NCBI RefSeq assembly: GCF_000317245.1
Contig: NZ_AJLJ01000358.1
Coordinates: forward strand, 1-64,000
Direction of reading: 5' to 3'
Length of the DNA stretch: 64,000 bases
Source of the DNA: Fischerella muscicola SAG 1427-1 = PCC 73103
GTDB taxonomy: Bacteria > Cyanobacteriota > Cyanobacteriia > Cyanobacteriales > Nostocaceae
Shown here: positions 62,397-64,000 of the stretch, in pieces
How positions within the stretch are numbered: position 1 is the stretch's first letter
How the letters are laid out: each line of letters opens with the position of its first letter
Notes under the pieces: model-generated
What the model saw: only the letters and a program-made list of their open reading frames with translations
Database searches by the model: none
Told to the model about the DNA's origin: nothing
Made by a program: the position numbers and the translations under genes

Positions 62397-62640
62397 CGCT
62401 TCTTCTCCTCAAAAAAGCTTGCTGGCGACGTGTGATAATTTCTTCATTTAAGTCATTAAACATTTCATCTGACATATCATCCCAGCAACCAGCGAACTGC
62501 ATAATTTGTTCTGGTGTACTTTTAGATGCCTCTATTCCAACTCGAAAATAATGAATAAAATTATATAATTCTTCTAGTTTTTCTTCGGGAATAAGATTTA
62601 TTTCTGTCAAGAGTTTGGCTCGTATATTTGATGGTTTCAT
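62377..62640 (-). CDS. VapB/DUF2281-like antitoxin
   Basis: 87 residues. The N-terminal helix KLLTEINLIPEEKLEELYNF matches many small antitoxins of PIN toxins. A Trp/Asp-rich linker (CWDDMSDEMFNDL) and a basic tail (ITRRQQAFLRRR) that could wrap the toxin follow. It is upstream of and overlapping vapC. Confidence 0.82.
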   Translation of the reverse strand: MKPSNIRAKLLTEINLIPEEKLEELYNFIHYFRVGIEASKSTPEQIMQFAGCWDDMSDEMFNDLNEEIITRRQQAFLRRRSDETSFG

Positions 62641-63131
62641 ATAATAATTGTTTGATTATTAATAATATTGACCATTTAATTATATTTGATAGTTGCTGAA
62701 GTTGGTGTGTGTAAGTATTCCTAAATCATTCGTGAACAACAAAGATCCCCGACTTTTTGAAAAAGTCGGGGATCTGTGGCCTCGCAATTTTCATAACTCA
62801 TTTAGGGTTGCTATAGATATCGAGGATTTTGCAATAAATATCGCCCACAGGCGAAACCAGAGAAAAGAAACCACTGGGGTAGTCGCTTTCTACCATCAAT
62901 GAAGAATAAAGGCAAAGGGAAAAAAGTCACCAGGACAGTTGAGTTTACCTTGGGACAAGCAAAGGGTGTCAGAAAGTACACCAAGTGCAGGAGGTAGCGG
63001 AAAAGTTTATTCAAGCAAACTGCTATCAGCCGCCAGTGCCAGGTATTGGATCTCTCAAATATTAATTATTTCGTAGAAAAGCATAAAGTTACAAATAGTT
63101 ATAAACGTCTAAAGTGCTTTGATGTTACACT
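62641..63131. other. Gene-free region with palindromic repeat
   Basis: 491 bp with no supportable gene. It carries the fourth AAGTCGGGGATCT palindrome. Confidence 0.55.
62743..62775. repeat. AGATCCCCGACTT palindromic element, copy 4
   Basis: AGATCCCCGACTTTTT (from 62743) pairs with AAAAGTCGGGGATCT (62761-62775), preceded by ATTCGTGAACAACAA as at 48791 and 27503. Confidence 0.9.
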
Positions 63132-64000
63132 TTACAAGTCTCTGCGCGAGAGAAGAGACCAAGAACGCCACACCAAACTCAAAAACTTTTCTTCCCATCC
63201 CCTCCAAAAAAAAGAGAGAGGAGACCTACGCCCAATTGACTGAATCAAAACCAAATACCTGAGACCCTCACGAAAAAAACCAAAGGGGAGGTGTCCCTCT
63301 GGTGCTGAAGTGCTAAAATTTACATCATTCGGGTAGTCAATCCAGTTTCCTCTCACTCTCCATCCAACGCGATCGCCAAACTTACAAAATGTTTCATAGC
63401 CAGCATCTAGATTTACCCCGACACTTTCCCAGATGCGCTTTTGCACACTCCAGCCAAAGTGACCATTGCTGTATTTTACCCAAAGCTGGTCAATGGTGCA
63501 TAAGTCTGTACAGGGAAAATTTTCCATAGATTCGACATTTAGCCAACCTTCCCATTCTCTGCCAGATGCCTTAAGCATGACAGCTAAAGTTTCTTTATCT
63601 GCTTCTTCCCACTCCCCTGCTTCTAGTAAATTCCGCAATCGCGTATAGTCTACTCTCTTCTCAGAACTGAGGTTATCAGCTTGAACTTCAGTTATGGGCT
63701 TTTCTTGGGTAATACCCCACTTTAAATTTTCTAAGGCTTGAGTATCGTCTATCCCATTGGTAAAATTTACCCAATTCAGTTGCTTGAGAAAGTTCAAATC
63801 GTCCGGAATTCCATCCACTCCTGGCAGCAAGACGGGAATTACAGGTATATTTGCTTCCACAAGTTTGCCGATGAGCGATCGCAATTCCATGATCTGCCAC
63901 TTTCCTAGCCCTTTAGGCCCTATAAAGATAGCGGCTGATTTAACGCTTTGAATTGCCTTTTGAATCAAATCCTGAAATGGTTGTCCCGGTGGGATTTGCT
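63132..64000 (-). CDS. TIR-GUN4 fusion protein (5' end beyond the window)
   Basis: The frame stays open to the window edge, so only the C-terminal 289 residues are seen. The first part (QIPPGQPFQDLIQKAIQSVK, AAIFIGPKGLGKWQIMELRS, VIPVLLPGVDGIPDDLNFL) is the second half of a TIR domain. Then comes a GUN4 domain (DYTRLRNLLEAGEWEEADKE, GHFGWSVQKRIWESVG, GDRVGWR). GUN4 binds porphyrins and stimulates Mg-chelatase; in such fusions it is probably a ligand sensor. The last about 40 residues are Arg/Trp-rich and may be a drifted end. Confidence 0.85.
   Translation of the reverse strand, partial: QIPPGQPFQDLIQKAIQSVKSAAIFIGPKGLGKWQIMELRSLIGKLVEANIPVIPVLLPGVDGIPDDLNFLKQLNWVNFTNGIDDTQALENLKWGITQEKPITEVQADNLSSEKRVDYTRLRNLLEAGEWEEADKETLAVMLKASGREWEGWLNVESMENFPCTDLCTIDQLWVKYSNGHFGWSVQKRIWESVGVNLDAGYETFCKFGDRVGWRVRGNWIDYPNDVNFSTSAPEGHLPFGFFREGLRYLVLIQSIGRRSPLSFFWRGWEEKFLSLVWRSWSLLSRRDL

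Overview
The window looks like chromosome from a filamentous, probably heterocyst-forming cyanobacterium (Nostocales type). The AT-rich sequence is dotted with the HIP1 octamer GCGATCGC. It carries genes typical of cyanobacteria: ldpA, ycf45, tocopherol cyclase, a GUN4 domain, a TIGR04376-type protein and WD40 proteins. It also has the short tandem and palindromic repeats usual in that order. Nothing in the sequence fixes the species. All assignments rest on reading motifs and recalling families; no database search was possible.

Layout. 1-954 is a frameshifted transposase remnant. 1.2-11.9 kb is mostly housekeeping: a MOSC protein, signal peptidase I, dihydroorotase, an unknown conserved protein, a ureohydrolase, a response regulator/histidine kinase pair split by one frameshift, then ldpA and ycf45. 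12.0-16.1 kb is a three-gene minus-strand module: a DUF815 AAA+ ATPase, a membrane-anchored coiled-coil protein with a TerB-C-like tail, and a BrxC/BrxD-type (DUF2791) ATPase. 16.2-20.7 kb holds a TMEM14-like protein, 1-Cys peroxiredoxin, a cysteine-synthase-like enzyme, a thioredoxin-like ferredoxin and a DUF5331-like protein. 20.8-25.7 kb holds a YdcF protein, a tRNA-Arg(CCU) gene interrupted by a group I intron, tocopherol cyclase, and a coiled-coil/WD40 protein.

25.7-33.7 kb has a DUF2288 protein, an AI-2E exporter, polA, a HAD phosphatase, a probable small RNA with a near-consensus promoter and terminator, a DALR-domain protein and a CRP/FNR regulator. 33.9-37.7 kb holds three substrate-binding proteins that share one N-terminal membrane anchor; one has a Pho-box-like site. 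37.9-45.7 kb holds a COG0523 GTPase behind a Zur-like box, a cluster of exported proteins around a tandem gamma-carbonic-anhydrase-like protein, a second small-RNA candidate, two coiled-coil proteins, an Lgt paralog coupled to a reduced ABC permease, and a TIGR04376-type protein. 46.1-54.9 kb has a glycosyltransferase, a mercuric-reductase-like flavoprotein, a DUF433/DUF5615 toxin-antitoxin pair, and an exbB-exbD-small protein set divergent from a tonB-like gene. 55.1-64.0 kb has an FHA membrane protein, a NurA nuclease, an ABC exporter, a GNAT-GNAT-phosphotransferase operon, a VapBC-like pair and the 3' part of a TIR-GUN4 gene.

Most noteworthy are: the two-domain gamma-carbonic-anhydrase-like protein, whose metal-binding histidines are divided between its two halves as they are divided between neighbouring subunits of classical enzymes; the membrane-tethered Ter/BREX-like ATPase module; the small RNA with a loop complementary to the Yfr1 core; the intron-containing tRNA; and simple repeats that sit in frame inside at least three genes.
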